A DNA stretch of 64,000 nt, taken from NCBI GenBank assembly GCA_964019135.1, contig OZ025265.1, positions 21,861,143-21,925,142 of the forward strand. The letters are read 5' to 3'. Positions 35,948 through 46,717 of this stretch are shown here, piece by piece (the first letter of the stretch is position 1; every line of letters starts with the position of its first letter). The translations under genes were made by a program, and so were the position numbers. Origin of the DNA: Arenicola marina (Eukaryota > Annelida > Polychaeta > Arenicolidae). The notes beneath the pieces were generated by a model. The model saw only the letters and a list, made by a program, of their open reading frames with translations, had not been told where the DNA came from and made no database searches.

Positions 35948-36274
35948 TTACTGTTCCGCGCCAGGTTCTCTCGTCTGTTGATGAGCCAATATCGTGAATA
36001 CGGGGGTCTGTAAAGTATCTAGCTGGCCTTCCTTACGATCGACGTATTCACAGAACATGTTACGTAACTGTTGCATCGTTGTAAGCTGAAGGCGCAGCGA
36101 GTAGCGTTGATCAGCCACAACAGCGCGATCGTAGCGCCTCTGGAGGTCGTCTATGCGGTTGTTGAGTAGAGCGATTTGGCGACATGCCATTTGATACTTG
36201 TGGTACTGCTGAACGTAAAACAACAAAATGTTGTGAGGTGTCGTTAAACGGTCCGCTACGCAGGCTGATGCCAT
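35948..36274 (-). CDS. Delta-subfamily short helical protein, intact (108 aa)
   Basis: From the ATG at 36274 it encodes MASACVADRLTTPHNI, then a helical segment (YHKYQMACRQIALLNNRIDD), the family core in a shortened form (DRAVVADQRYSLRLQL, three residues fewer than in the other copy) and a C-terminal part with CEYVDRKEGQLDTLQ, ending PGAEQ. Two upstream in-frame ATGs at 36280 and 36301 would add residues. 36274 is chosen because the second delta copy (63533) starts at the matching position. TATAAA on the minus strand lies at 36418-36423, about 145 bp upstream. There is no signal peptide, no membrane segment and no known domain. Function unknown. Confidence 0.65.
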   Translation of the reverse strand: MASACVADRLTTPHNILLFYVQQYHKYQMACRQIALLNNRIDDLQRRYDRAVVADQRYSLRLQLTTMQQLRNMFCEYVDRKEGQLDTLQTPVFTILAHQQTREPGAEQ

Positions 36275-36580
36275 AGCCATGTGGTACCAGAGATAACGCA
36301 TAAAACAAGGATTAACACTAGCGTTGAATGCAATGCAGCAGTCTCCTCGTATGTGAGGGCGAATGCATACACTGACAATGGATGCAGAAACTGTATCGCA
36401 AAGCCGTCTTAGTCGCCTTTATACGACACCATTTCAGTATCAGCCGTAGCGCTAGCCAATGAAATTCAAGCACAGTAACCCATAGGCCGTAAATGCTAAA
36501 TATATCTGCTTTCCTGGCTTCCGACCTTGTTATTTTACCACGAGTCTCCATGGCATGGCTTCCGTATTACACCGGCGACT
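36275..36580 (-). promoter_or_regulatory. Delta promoter region
   Basis: TATAAAGGCG on the minus strand lies at 36418-36423. The paired motifs CCTGGCTTCC (about 36511) and CATGGCTTCC (about 36551) lie further upstream, 40 bp apart. The same layout precedes the delta copy at 63198-63533. Confidence 0.65.
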
Positions 36581-36736
36581 GCAAAGTCAAAATGGACCTG
36601 TCGAGTCGGTGTGTGTTTTGTCCATAATTAGAATTACAAGAACAGAATAAGTTTCGCACCTGGTTTTTATTATCCGATGAGAAAAACATATGTTCAACGC
36701 ACACATTGCACACACAACGTCGTTCGCAGGTTCAGC

Positions 36737-36893
36737 TATGACTTTCCCGTGCCGCCTTCCGCAGCTTCTTGTTGAGCCAACGTGATGAACACCGAGGTCT
36801 GTAGAGTGTCTAACTCGTCTCCTCTCCGACAAACGTATTCACAGAACACGTGACGCAGCTCTCAAATCCCATCATCGTCGATTCTGACGTCAT
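36737..36893 (-). pseudogene. Alpha-subfamily remnant with the core deleted
   Basis: The start (MTSESTMMGFE, from 36893) is joined directly to the 3' third (GAGCTGCGTCACGTG...). About 180 bp are lost, including the whole shared core. The join also shifts the frame, giving a stop about 27 codons in. The alpha promoter (minus-strand TATAAA at 37036-37041) is kept and then runs at about 37175 into the gamma-type module. Confidence 0.8.
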
Positions 36894-37169
36894 CATACAG
36901 TGGTGCTACTGTTTCTGTTGATAATGACTGTTTAGCGAAGCAACAGGTTCCAACGCCTAGAAGATGTGATATAAAGTCGATTCGCTGTATCACAGAACCA
37001 ATGCTTGTGTGGTCATCAATACGCAGCCAACCCCCTTTATAAGGCAAAACGACACTTGATACGGTCGGCTAGTGGCCGATGACTAGCCAATCAGATTCCT
37101 CATGACATAACACCCATTATCAAAGGCCAACACCTTCGTGATTCATTACGCCATTGCAACTCCTGTCGC

Positions 37170-37425
37170 ATGGCTTCCGAATCTACTAAAGCAGATTTAG
37201 GGCCGGATCACGCCAGCCCAAAGCAACGAGCTGAGGTCAGATGGAGGGAGGAAGCCAGGTCCGCTGATACATACATCAATTTTGCCGTGGTCACACTGGA
37301 TGAACTGCGTCACGTGTTCTGGGAATACGTCTGTGGGAGAGAAGACGAGTTAGACACTCTACAGATCTCGGTGTTCATCGCCTTGGCTCCACTACAAGCT
37401 ACAGAAGACGGCTCCGGAAACTGTG
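37170..37425 (+). pseudogene. Alpha 3' fragment fused to a gamma upstream module
   Basis: A 90-codon open frame starting MASESTKADLG is chimeric. Its first 31 codons come from the gamma upstream module (the part with GGAGGAAGCCAGGTCC). From about 37287 it encodes the alpha C-terminal part (VTLDELRHVFWEYVCGRED, then LDTLQISVFIAL). The join ATCAATTTTGCCGTGGTCAC also occurs, inverted, in the alpha fragment at 61030-61183. It is probably a remnant; it would have no family core if translated. Confidence 0.7.
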
Positions 37426-38230
37426 TGCAATGGGTGCGTTGATCTCGCTTCATTAGTAATCTCGCATTATTGCATGTTCTTTTTGAAACAAGGCTTTATT
37501 AGAAAATAATTGGGTGAAGTAATTATATATCAGTATAATTGCAATTAGTGCGAACGATTAATAACAATCACGACGCTATCGTTCGAGCAAAAACGTATTG
37601 ATGGCGTTTTGAACAGTGAACCGAGAAGTGTGGCAGGCCGCAATAGGCCGGAATAATTGTCCCTAATAATCGATTGCTACAATTCATATCGGAGACAGGT
37701 GCAATAATTGCATTTCAGTTATGACGTTTTCACGTATCTTATCCACCCTTTGCTAGTTGGTCTCGTCGTTTAATCAGACTGATACAAATGTATAATTTTA
37801 GCCCTTAAAAACATTCTCGCAATCTATTCTCGCCTGTAACATTATTATATATCAAAATGCTGTTCAAGTGGTCTCGCCGCCAATATAAAAGATTAAATAT
37901 AGATGAAAACCTGGCAAACAATAATTAATATTCAAGGGAATTAATATCGGTTGCTAGACCATGCTCTCCAACAAAATTCAAATATAAGAAAGAAGAAACA
38001 GAAAACAACGATATTGATTAATTTGGATTTTAATTTTATTAACAAAGCGGACTAATTCACGGTTGCCAAAGTTTGCCGGTAAAGAAATAACAAAGGTTAC
38101 AAAGCACTTGCGGATATAAAAGATTTAATAACTGGCGGGTGCCGACATTACTCAGCGTCCTAATTGCTCATGGGAGAGCAAAGTGTATTGGATGAAGGAT
38201 GATCTGTTCACACGCGGCTCAACCTGCAAC
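37426..38230. other. Alpha 3' flank, inverted duplicate of 60.2-61.0 kb
   Basis: This stretch reads in reverse complement against about 60250-60960 (for example GTTCAAGTGGTCTCGCCGCC at 37862 against 60593). No gene is seen. Confidence 0.55.
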
Positions 38231-38614
38231 CTAGCAGGCCGAGGAAGCTCCTCCCGAATCCCACAGGTGTTGTTCCATATCGCAAAACGACTCCGTCTCG
38301 TCTGGAGCGGTCATGAATTCTACGAAGACGAATCGCTCTTGAAAAGTCACCAAGTCGTTCCCGCGTTGATTGGCGTACTCGAAGAACATGTCGCGCACTC
38401 CTTCTAGAGTTGCAAGCCTGAGGCGTAGCGAATAGCGAAAGGATCGCTGATTGGTCACGACGGCGCGATCGTAGCGCCTCTGGAGGTCATATATTCCGTT
38501 GTCGAGAAGGCGAACTTGGTGACAAGCGCGGAGGAACTTATAATGGAGCTTCTGATAATAATGGACGAGGTCTGCTGCCAGCTGGCTGTCTTCCAATACC
38601 ACGGATGACGGCAT
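38231..38614 (-). CDS. Gamma-subfamily protein, intact, long C-terminal variant (127 aa)
   Basis: The start ATG at 38614 matches the start in other gamma copies (MPSSVVLEDSQLAADL). Then come YQKLHYKFLRACHQVRLLDN, the core RRYDRAVVTNQRSFRYSL, and LATLEGVRDMFFEYANQRGN. The C-terminus is DMEQHLWDSGGASSAC, unlike the IQEELP ending of the copies at 48467 and 54626. The frame is open further upstream to 38758, but that part is the leader in other copies. The TATA element is degenerate (minus-strand TAAATAAGG near 38770). CATGGCTTCC (38905) and CCTGGCTTCC (about 38967) lie upstream. All helical in appearance; function unknown. Confidence 0.7.
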   Translation of the reverse strand: MPSSVVLEDSQLAADLVHYYQKLHYKFLRACHQVRLLDNGIYDLQRRYDRAVVTNQRSFRYSLRLRLATLEGVRDMFFEYANQRGNDLVTFQERFVFVEFMTAPDETESFCDMEQHLWDSGGASSAC

Positions 38615-39130
38615 TGTTAGGCGATAATGACGACAAGTATATCGCAATAGAGATATTCTATGATGGTATTTGACGGTAAGCGGCGTTCCGTGAATAACGG
38701 GTTCTCGTTTAAAGTCCAACACCAGCGAATGATCTACAAGTGTGATGTAACACAGCAATGATGCTTGTCCCTTATTTAGTGGCTGAAAAATATCGTACTC
38801 GTAGCATTAAATAAACAGCCAATAGAATGCTTAGATTTTATCATCACCTTGGTGTGGACTTTGATGGCTTCGTACATCATCCCGTTCTAAATGGTGTTTG
38901 ATGGCTGACATGGCTTCCATAAGATGGTTGTGGGTAGGCGCGACTGAGTCAACAACAAAGTCTCAACGGCCCTGGCTTCCTTTCTCCATCATACCTCAAC
39001 CCGTTGTTTTGGGCTGGCCATGCCACAAGCCGGCCCTAAATCTGTTTAAGTATGTTCCGATTGCCCGCAGATTGTGTGCGTCAGGTCTTTATAATGTTGG
39101 CGTAAGAGTTTGCTGCACCAAAGTGTAAAC
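38615..39130 (-). promoter_or_regulatory. Gamma upstream module (inverted copy)
   Basis: The leader, a degenerate TATA and the two GAAGCCA-type motifs lie in the usual order, read on the minus strand. On the plus strand a 76-codon frame (38898-39128) is open, and its counterpart at 59318-59548 is open too. This is explained by the recent duplication and is not called as a gene. Confidence 0.6.
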
Positions 39131-40718
39131 TGGAATGGAATAAAATAAAGTTATCGTTTAGGGCTTTCAACGTAATTCGCTTCCGGCTGTGATATGTTTG
39201 CAATGCGATTTGTCCGATTACTTTAGTATTAATGTCAAAATTCGCTATTGGTTCACACTCTTTAGAACGTACTGTCTATCCGAGCAATCGTGAAGTGAGA
39301 TTACTAGCGCAGGATTATTGAAGCTACATTAGCAGTGTGCGTCGCGTATCAAATGCACAGTTAAGTTATTGCATAGCATGGCTTATGGACGAGAGAAATG
39401 CAGAGTGGCCGTGAGATAGTAATTAGACTCAGAGGGATGAAAAAGCTGGAAACCGTCTTAATCACTTAAGATAACGCATTACACCGTAAAACGGAAACAA
39501 GACCAAAATGTCGCATTGTAAATATTGTGAAGATGTTACACCGTTGCTACAATCAGAACTTGCATGTAATCTCAACGATTAATTCGTCAAAATGACGCAA
39601 TTAATTTTTTTAAATGATTTTGTACTGAATTAAGAAATTCATTAACGGAGCCACAAAAGGCAACGGCTTAATTGATGTGCATTTCTCTGTAGCAGAAAAA
39701 AACATATTAACTAATGAGGACCCATTGCAATTGAACGGCCTGTGATTGCAAACTTGTACCATCATTTCCTTTAAGTAGTATGATTTATTGTCACATGATA
39801 TAAATGATACTAGAAATCGATCTTTCAAATTGATAATATACGATTTGAAGCTGTGAAAATAATTGTTGTCCCTCAAAATATCAAAATTATAGGTGTGCTC
39901 GCATCGCAGGTTGTCTGATGCCTGTTATGGATATGGCCAGTCGCTGGTGTAAGATGGTGACGACATGTTAGGGAAACTGGTGAAATAACCGAACCGAAAT
40001 AACAGGGAGGCAACCCAGGATTGCTGATCCATTTTCCTTATTGACCCGAATTCTTTTGGTTGCCTAACGATCCAGCTGACAATGAAATAATGCTGCTATG
40101 AAAAGCGATTGGCTCCCATGATATCAGTTAATCAGATCTATGCATCCTAAATCCGCCACATATAATTCCATCATCGCCACGCAAACCAACATTGCGAAGC
40201 TGATCTTAAGCCCAAATAGCCGTATTTTCCAACAAATTAACTAATATGTTTGTCCTTTGCAATATATTGCTGCCATTGCAAGAAACCGCTCGTCTTATGT
40301 AATTAATCACAAGGGTTCGTGGTTAGTTGGTAATGATTTGAGCTGAAATGCTGATCAAAACACCAGTTTTGATCACTTATACTCATATTGCGTCAGTTAA
40401 GTCACGATATGTATAAAGAAACACGAGTTTTGTTACTGATTTGTTCCGTATTAATATTGATGGTACTAAATGCAAGATCCCGTTGTATGTGCCACAGCGT
40501 AAATGAGTATGTATGTATGAGATAAAATAATACATGCATTTAATACTGTTTTATTAAAAGCAACATGAAATGGGATAAATGGATTCGCAAAAAGTTTGAA
40601 GTTTATTAATGCTCTTTAGCAATATCGCTAGAGAAGCCTTGGAATATAGTCGTGGTCAACACGACGTAAATTGTTCAAGGCGAAGTGTCGAAAGGGAATT
40701 TCTCTCTCACTGACGCTG
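39131..40718. other. Spacer of the inverted segment, with a block absent from the other arm
   Basis: 39131-39210 and 40020-40718 match, inverted, the spacer between the beta and gamma copies at 58143 and 59832. About 0.8 kb (39210-40020) is missing from that arm. Part of it resembles 33.9-34.3 kb inverted. No gene is seen. Confidence 0.5.
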
Positions 40719-41099
40719 CTACGTGTTGATTGTGGCATCATTGCACACTTCCTCGCCATCGACCTCGCTCACAGCCTCGCCCACCTCCAGCACAGCCATC
40801 AACTCAACGATGAATACTCGATCCTCTAGGGCGGCCATGTGGTTCCCGCACCGATTGGCATACATGAAGAACATGTCGCGTACACCTTCCAGCGTAGCCA
40901 ACTCCAGACGCAGTGAGTAGCGGAAGGAGCGCTGGTCGGCCACCACGGCGCGATGGAAGCGTCTCTGTAGGTCATCTATACGAATACTGAGCATCTGGAT
41001 CTGGCGACAGGAAAGACGGAACTTGGAATGGATCATCTGGTGAGAGTCGACGAGTTCTTGGATGATCTGCCGCTCTGTCATTTTCATCGATGACGTCAT
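40719..41099 (-). CDS. Beta-subfamily protein, intact (126 aa)
   Basis: It starts MTSSMKMTERQIIQELVDSH at 41099. The core reads LQRRFHRAVVADQRSFRYSL (with FH in place of YD), then LATLEGVRDMFFMYANRCGN, and the end has EVGEAVSEVDGEEV and DATINT. The start codon lies inside the palindrome TGACGTCA. The leader repeats of beta genes precede it (about 41110-41250). The usual TATA is replaced by a weak AATAAAAGG (minus strand, about 41271-41279). Its alpha partner is missing upstream; only alpha 3' flank-like sequence is left from about 41690. No known domain. Confidence 0.7.
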   Translation of the reverse strand: MTSSMKMTERQIIQELVDSHQMIHSKFRLSCRQIQMLSIRIDDLQRRFHRAVVADQRSFRYSLRLELATLEGVRDMFFMYANRCGNHMAALEDRVFIVELMAVLEVGEAVSEVDGEEVCNDATINT

Positions 41100-41109
41100 A
41101 TTTACTTGA

Positions 41110-41250
41110 CGAAAGTGACCGTTTCAATGCAGCTTTGACTGGTCTCCAACAATATGTTGTACCAGAAGAATCGATTTAAGGCGATTGGCCTCAAACAATA
41201 TTTGTACCCAGAGAATCGCTTTGAAACGGCTGGTCTGCAACAATATTGAT
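41110..41250 (-). repeat. Beta leader repeats (inverted copy)
   Basis: Two to three degenerate units of about 43 bp with the pattern TTGT(T/A)...GACCAG and CGATTC lie just upstream of the beta start at 41099. One unit boundary is at about 41160 and another at about 41205. Confidence 0.5.
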
Positions 41251-42599
41251 TTAATAGGAAATATCCTGACCCTTTTATTGCTCTCTGATTGTCTCCCGTT
41301 CCGTTTTGGCGTTTGGCGTACTTGCCATTTACAACCAATAGGGAGATATTCGAAGTATATTAACCAATGGGTGGCAAGGGAGGGTTTCTCACAAAATGAT
41401 ATGATGACGATTGGCATGTTTGCTGCTTAAGTCGATGAGAAGAGGCACACAATGTTAATTGATCCAACCAACGCCTGGCTTCACTTCTGGCCGACGACCC
41501 CGTTTACTTGAATGACACAATTGTGCTGGCTTCTTGCCTGTCTCTTTATGGTAGGGGCCAAGAACTAGTGCAGGTCATGGGCGTGTGTATCTATGTCATT
41601 GGTGGGTGGTGGTCTGGGTGGTTGTTGTGTGAAATAAAATAATATATAGAAAATCATAACTGAACCTGCAAATACCCTGACGTGCGCAATTTGTGCGTTG
41701 ATCGTCATTGGTCTTTCTTACCGGATACTAAAGATTGGGTGCGAAACTTATTCTGTTGGTGTAATTCTGATATAAACATGCCGACTCGATAATCGTAGTT
41801 TTCGTTTGATTCGACAAGCTTTCATTGCAAACACACATATTGCTATCAAATTGATACATTTATAATGAAGAGAAAACATAAAACATTTTGCCAGATAGAT
41901 AGATGAAATCTGTTTTGAGGCATCTGTGCTGGTATAGACAAAAGAAAACAAAGTAACCTGACAGTATGAGTGTGCTATGTGGTCAAACATAATTACGAAA
42001 TGTCAGACAAGATGTTCATCATGAATTTTATTTCTGTTTAATAATTGTGATAGATTTTATTTAATTATAATTTTTTACTACATATATCGTGTAATTTGTA
42101 ATCACCTATTATTGCATGTCCTTTTTGAAATAAGGCTCTGTAAAAATATAAAGTATTGTGTGAGGTAAAAAGAGACTGCAGTGCAGTGCAATTGCATTTA
42201 GTGCAAACAATTAATAACAATCACGACGCGATTGTTTAAGAAAAACCGTAATAGTGGCTTTTTAAACAGGGAAGCGAGAATTGTAGCAGGCTGCAGTAAG
42301 CCAATCACACTGATACTCAATAATGTTAGTCCTTAAATGAGGGCTTTCAATTTTATCTTGATTTAAGCTTGAAATATTATGATATGTCAAAATGCTGTTC
42401 AAGTGCATTGGTCATCACTTGCGTCTCCAATTAAAAAGATAAAGTGTAGACTAATAACAGGCAAACAATAATTAATATGCAACGAAATTAATATTGATTG
42501 CTAGACCATGTGTTCCAACGAAATGCGATAACAGGATGTGTTGTCGGCGACATGATGAATCATAAAATGCAACGACTAGAACGCAGAAAAACGAATACA
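41251..42599. other. Beta promoter block and alpha 3' flank without an alpha gene
   Basis: The conserved beta block (GGCTTCACTTCTGGCCGACG, about 41473) and GCTGGCTTCTTGCC (about 41540) are present in inverted orientation. The alpha gene expected next to them is missing. From about 41690 sequence like the alpha 3' flank appears. No coding sequence is recognised. Confidence 0.45.
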
Positions 42600-43020
42600 A
42601 AAATATTTGCTTATCCACACTAAGCAGCAAACCAGAGATTGAGGTCAGAGCCGCAACGGAAACCAGGTCCGTTGAGACTTTGTTGTTGACTCTACGCCCC
42701 CCCCCCCACCTCCACACACACACCGCATCATCATAAACAACCATCCTATGCAAGCCATATCATTCATCGGGTGAAGATCATTTAGACTGAGTTACATAAG
42801 AAGCCATAAAAGTCCACATCGAGGTGATCATTATCAATTGCGCAATAGTCATTGGCTGGTGTCATTAAATTTGTTGATATTATGGGTCGTTATGTCCTTT
42901 CATATTACAGGATGTTGGCTGGTTATTCATCTATATCTTATTGTTAGAACTGGTGGCGCAGATGATTGACCAATGCACAGCATTTTAAGATATTATGACG
43001 TTACAGTCTTAAGACCAGAT
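42600..43020 (+). promoter_or_regulatory. Second orphan gamma-type upstream module
   Basis: AACCAGGTCCGTTGAGACTT at about 42663 and CACATCGAGGTGATC at about 42817 follow the gamma upstream order. No gamma gene follows. GGTGGCGCAGATGATTGACC at 42953 recurs at 30420. A C-run (about 42697) interrupts the module. Confidence 0.55.
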
Positions 43021-43755
43021 TAGATTACGAGTCGTCATTTAAAAGCTATATAATCCTACTCTGATGTAAGTGTGATTAAACGGCGGTGGCAAACGGCACA
43101 ACGTAAACAAAATACATTTAATTAACATTACCGACATATTACTATTTCAGCAGCCTCGAATATCAAATGTGGTAATCGATCATTGGAGATGTCGTACGAA
43201 TCAAACTAATAATAGTTTCAGCCTATTGCGGCCCTCTACCCTTCCCTGTTCACTTTTCTGTTTACCAGCATTACGGCCTTAAATCGTCGCGTTGCGATTG
43301 TTAACAATCGTTTGCTTTAATTGCAATTATAGTTATATCTAATCGCTTTTGAAAAAGTATTTCAGCAGAAACAGTATTCTGTGAATGAGTGTCGAAATAT
43401 ACATTTCGACAGTGTTAGCATATAAGCTGTCGCTCAAGCGACTGCCTTCTACCTACCCTTCCTAAATAAAACGTATAATCCTTCACACATAATTCAACGT
43501 CATAAAATGTATTACGTTATAACGGAGTTTAGCGTTTGGCAGATTAACAATAATAGAGATTAATTATATCTGAACATGAATTTGATGAACACACTTTGTT
43601 AAATCAAAGTCAGACTGCGCCTGTCGACTCGGCATGTTTTATGCATAATTGGAATTACAACAGAATATAAGTCTCGTATTTGTTTTTTATTATCAGATGA
43701 GAAAAACATACGATCAACACACACATTGCACACACGAGTTTGTTTACGGGTTCAA

Positions 43756-44094
43756 CTAGGACTTTCCGGCGCAGTCTTCTGCAGCTTGTAGTTGAGCCAA
43801 GGCAATGAACACCGAGATCTGTAGAGTGTCTAACTCGTCTCCTCTCCGACAAACGTATTCACAGAACACGTGACGCAGCTCACCTAATGTGACCAGCTCC
43901 AGACGCAGCGAGTAGCGGAAAGAGCGCTGGTCGGCCACCACGGCGCGATCGTAGCGCCTCTGGAGGTCGTCAATGCGGTTGTTGAGTAGAGTGATCTGGT
44001 GACAGGCCGCTTGGTACTTGTTGTACTTCTGGTTGTAAAAAAACAACATGGCGTCCGGTGTCTGAAATCCCATCATCGCCGATTCTGACGTCAT
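43756..44094 (-). CDS. Alpha-subfamily protein, intact (112 aa)
   Basis: It starts MTSESAMMGFQTPDAML at 44094, within TGACGTCA. Then come a helical part (YNQKYNKYQAACHQITLLNN), the core RRYDRAVVADQRSFRYSL, and LRHVFCEYVCRRGDELDTLQ, ending AEDCAGKS. TATAAA on the minus strand lies at 44237-44242, about 143 bp upstream. CATGGCTTCC (about 44369) and CCTGGCTTCA (about 44398) lie beyond it. AATAAA follows about 65-70 bp after the stop. It is paired divergently with the beta gene at 45282. Intronless and cytoplasmic or nuclear by default (no targeting signal). Function unknown. Confidence 0.72.
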   Translation of the reverse strand: MTSESAMMGFQTPDAMLFFYNQKYNKYQAACHQITLLNNRIDDLQRRYDRAVVADQRSFRYSLRLELVTLGELRHVFCEYVCRRGDELDTLQISVFIALAQLQAAEDCAGKS

Positions 44095-45281
44095 TATACA
44101 GTGGTGCTACCGTTCCTCTTGATAATGACTGTTTAGCGAAGCAACAGGTTCCAACGCCTAGAAGATATGATATAAAGTCGCTTCGCTGTATCACAGAACC
44201 AATGCTTGTGTGGTCATCAATACCCAGCCAACCCCATTTATAAGGCAAAAGGGCACTTGATACGGTCGGCTAGCGGCCTATGACTAGCCAATCCGATTCC
44301 TCGTGACACAACACCCATTATCAAAGGCCCACACCCTCGTGATTCATTACGCAATTGCAACTCTTGTCGCATGGCTTCCGTGCCACAAAACAGTCAACCT
44401 GGCTTCACCGATCACACGTAAAAATAAATTGAGATACTATCATATTTTTATTTTGCGCCGCAACGATAAAATTTACAAATAGAGATTGAGAAATGAAACC
44501 GTTAATATACAGCACAAATCAAACATGACATTAGAAGAATAAAATGTCAGAAATATTGATTTTCAAATTACCAGATGCCACACATTTTATATGGGATGTA
44601 CATATTGTTGCCATGCCAATAACACCGTGAGACACCCAAAAACATCGCCTACCCTAAAACCGTCTAACAGCATACCCATCCATTACTGTCATCTCTATGT
44701 CATTTCAGTATGGCGTCTAATATCAGATCCAATCCGGAATTTTTATCATTTCACACAACGACAATCTCGCCCACCACCCACCCATAACTTACATACACAC
44801 GCCCATCGCCTACACTAATCGTTTGCCCATATCACGAAGTGACAGACAAGAAGCCAGCACGTTTGTGTCATTCAAGTCAACGGGGTCGTCGGCCAGAAGT
44901 GAAGCCAGGTGTTGATTGGATCAATTAACATCGCGCGTCTCGTCTTGTCGACTTAAACCGCCAAGAAGCCAATCGTCATAATATCATTTTGTGACAAACA
45001 TTACTTTGCCTCCCATTGGTTAATATGTTTCGCACCTCTCCCATTGGCTGTAAATGGCCACTACGCCAAACGACAAAACGGAATGGATGACAATCTAAGG
45101 GCTATAAAGGGTTAAGATATTTCCTGTCAAGTCAATGTTGTTGCAGACCAGCCGTCTCGAAGCGATTCTCTGGGTACAAATATTGTTTTAAGCCAATCGC
45201 CTTCAATCGATGCTTGTGGTACAACATATTGTTGGAGACCAGTCAAAGCTGCATTGAAACGGTCATTTCCGTCAAGTAAAT
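44095..45281. promoter_or_regulatory. Alpha/beta divergent promoter interval, copy 2
   Basis: 1187 bp between two intact genes. The alpha side has TATAAA (minus, 44237-44242). The beta side has AGAAGCCAGCACG (about 44850), GTGAAGCCAGGTG (about 44901), AGAAGCCAATCG (about 44964) and TATAAA at 45103-45108. Leader repeats run from about 45126. Confidence 0.7.
45126..45255 (+). repeat. Beta leader repeats
   Basis: Three degenerate units of about 40-45 bp lie between the TATA box (45103) and the start codon (45282), so they are probably transcribed. They follow the scheme TTGTTG.AGACCAG.CGTCT, then AAGCGATTCT, then GGTACAA. Confidence 0.65.
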
Positions 45282-45662
45282 ATGGCGTCTTCGATGAAAA
45301 TGACAGAGCGGCTGATCATTCAAGAACTCGTCGACTCTCACCAGATGATCCATTCCAAGTTCCGTCTTTCCTGTCGCCAGATACAGATGCTCAGTATCCG
45401 TATAGATGACCTACAGAGACGCTTCCATCGCGCCGTGGCGGCCGACCAGCGCTCCTTCCGATACTCACTGCGTCTGGAGTTGGCTACGCTGGAAGGTGTA
45501 CGCGACATGTTCTTCGTGTATGCCAATCGGTGCGGGAACCACATGGCCGCCCTCGAAGATCGAGTATTCATCGTAGAATTGATGGCTGTGCTTGAGGTGG
45601 GAGAGGCTGTGAGCGAGATCGATGGCGAGGAAGTGTATAATGATGCCACAATCAACACGTAG
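45282..45662 (+). CDS. Beta-subfamily protein, intact (126 aa)
   Basis: It starts MASSMKMTERLIIQELVDS. The core LQRRFHRAVAADQRSFRYSL is followed by LATLEGVRDMFFVYANRCGN and an acidic C-terminal part (EVGEAVSEIDGEEV, then NDATINT). It is closest to the copy at 40719-41099: both have MKMTER, LSIRIDD and RRFHRA. It therefore represents a beta variant distinct from the copies at 51991 and 58143. AATAAA lies at 45774-45779, about 112 bp after the stop. It is driven from the divergent interval shared with the alpha gene at 44094. Confidence 0.72.
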   Translation: MASSMKMTERLIIQELVDSHQMIHSKFRLSCRQIQMLSIRIDDLQRRFHRAVAADQRSFRYSLRLELATLEGVRDMFFVYANRCGNHMAALEDRVFIVELMAVLEVGEAVSEIDGEEVYNDATINT

Positions 45663-46500
45663 CAGCGTCATTGAGAGAGAAATTGCCTTTCGACACTTCG
45701 CTTTGAACAATGTTTTGCGTGTTGACCACATCTATATGTCAGTGTTCCTCTCGCCATGCTGCTAAATGTCACGAATAAACTTCAAACTATGCCATTCGGT
45801 GCATTCATTTGTCCTATTTCATCTTGCATTGAAGTTTAGCAATAAAACAGTGTTCAATTCATATATGCCTTTCTCTCATGCATAAATCTAAAGATCGTAA
45901 TCCTGATCTCACACAATAACAGACATTTCGGGAATAGCTGGCGCTCACATGACTACTTGTGTCACACAATTAGTCATTATGGATATGCTTCCTTGAGGAA
46001 AGTTTGTTTGATATTATGCAATGATGCTGGACCACATAATCACATTTTCAATGGCGCTTAGTCACATAACACATTCATACCATCAGGTTGCTTGTCTTTT
46101 TTGCAAAAAAGTCCCAACCAATGTCAGACAATAGCCATTCATATATCTTGTAACTGCTTTATGTTTTCAATTGATGCGTGTCAATTTGACAGCTAAATGC
46201 GTCTTTGGAATGGAAGCTTGACATTGCTTTAGCGCAGCAGCAAAGCTTTTCTAATATCTAACCGACACTCTTCATAACAAAGCCACAATCAATGCATATT
46301 ACTGGGCTCGCTTGCTAACCAATTGAATCTGCCTTCCCTTGGTAAATAACGACGCTTATTTCATCACATAATTCAACTTATTATATCATTACCCATTAGC
46401 GTTTGGAAAATTACAGAATATATAGATTGATTATAAAAAAAAGTATTTTGACACGAATTTGATGAAAATGACACATTGTCAAATAAAACGAAATATCAAT
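45663..46500. other. Beta 3' flank fused to an alpha 3' flank
   Basis: The beta 3' flank runs to about 45880. From 45888 the sequence equals the alpha 3' flank found at 49698 and 55858 (AAAGATCGTAATCCTGATCT). At about 46490 it jumps straight into the beta leader of the next locus, so an alpha gene and its divergent promoter have been deleted. No gamma gene is present. Confidence 0.6.
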
Positions 46501-46519
46501 GGTTGGGGAATCTACTATC

Positions 46520-46690
46520 GAATTCATATTGTTGGAGATCTGCCGTCTTCAAGCGATTCTTTAGCTACAAATATTTCTGAAGACAAGCCGTCGTAAAACG
46601 ATTCTGCTGGCACAAATATTGTTGGAGACCAACCGTCTTATAACGATTCTTACGGTACAAAATTTTGTTGGAGATCAGCCAAAGCTGCAT
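46520..46690 (+). repeat. Beta leader repeats without a promoter
   Basis: Four units (ATTGTTGGAGA...CCGTCTT...CGATTCTT) match those before 51991 closely, but the TATA segment that should precede them is replaced by ACGAAATATCAATGGTTGGG. Confidence 0.65.
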
Positions 46691-46717
46691 AGGACCGGTT
46701 ACTTCTATTTAGTAAAT

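Noticed and set aside
38898-39128. 76-codon frame, also open at 59318-59548
   Set aside because: It lies antisense in the gamma promoter module, and conservation is explained by the inverted duplication. The related modules at 34.4, 48.1 and 54.2 kb do not keep the same frame.
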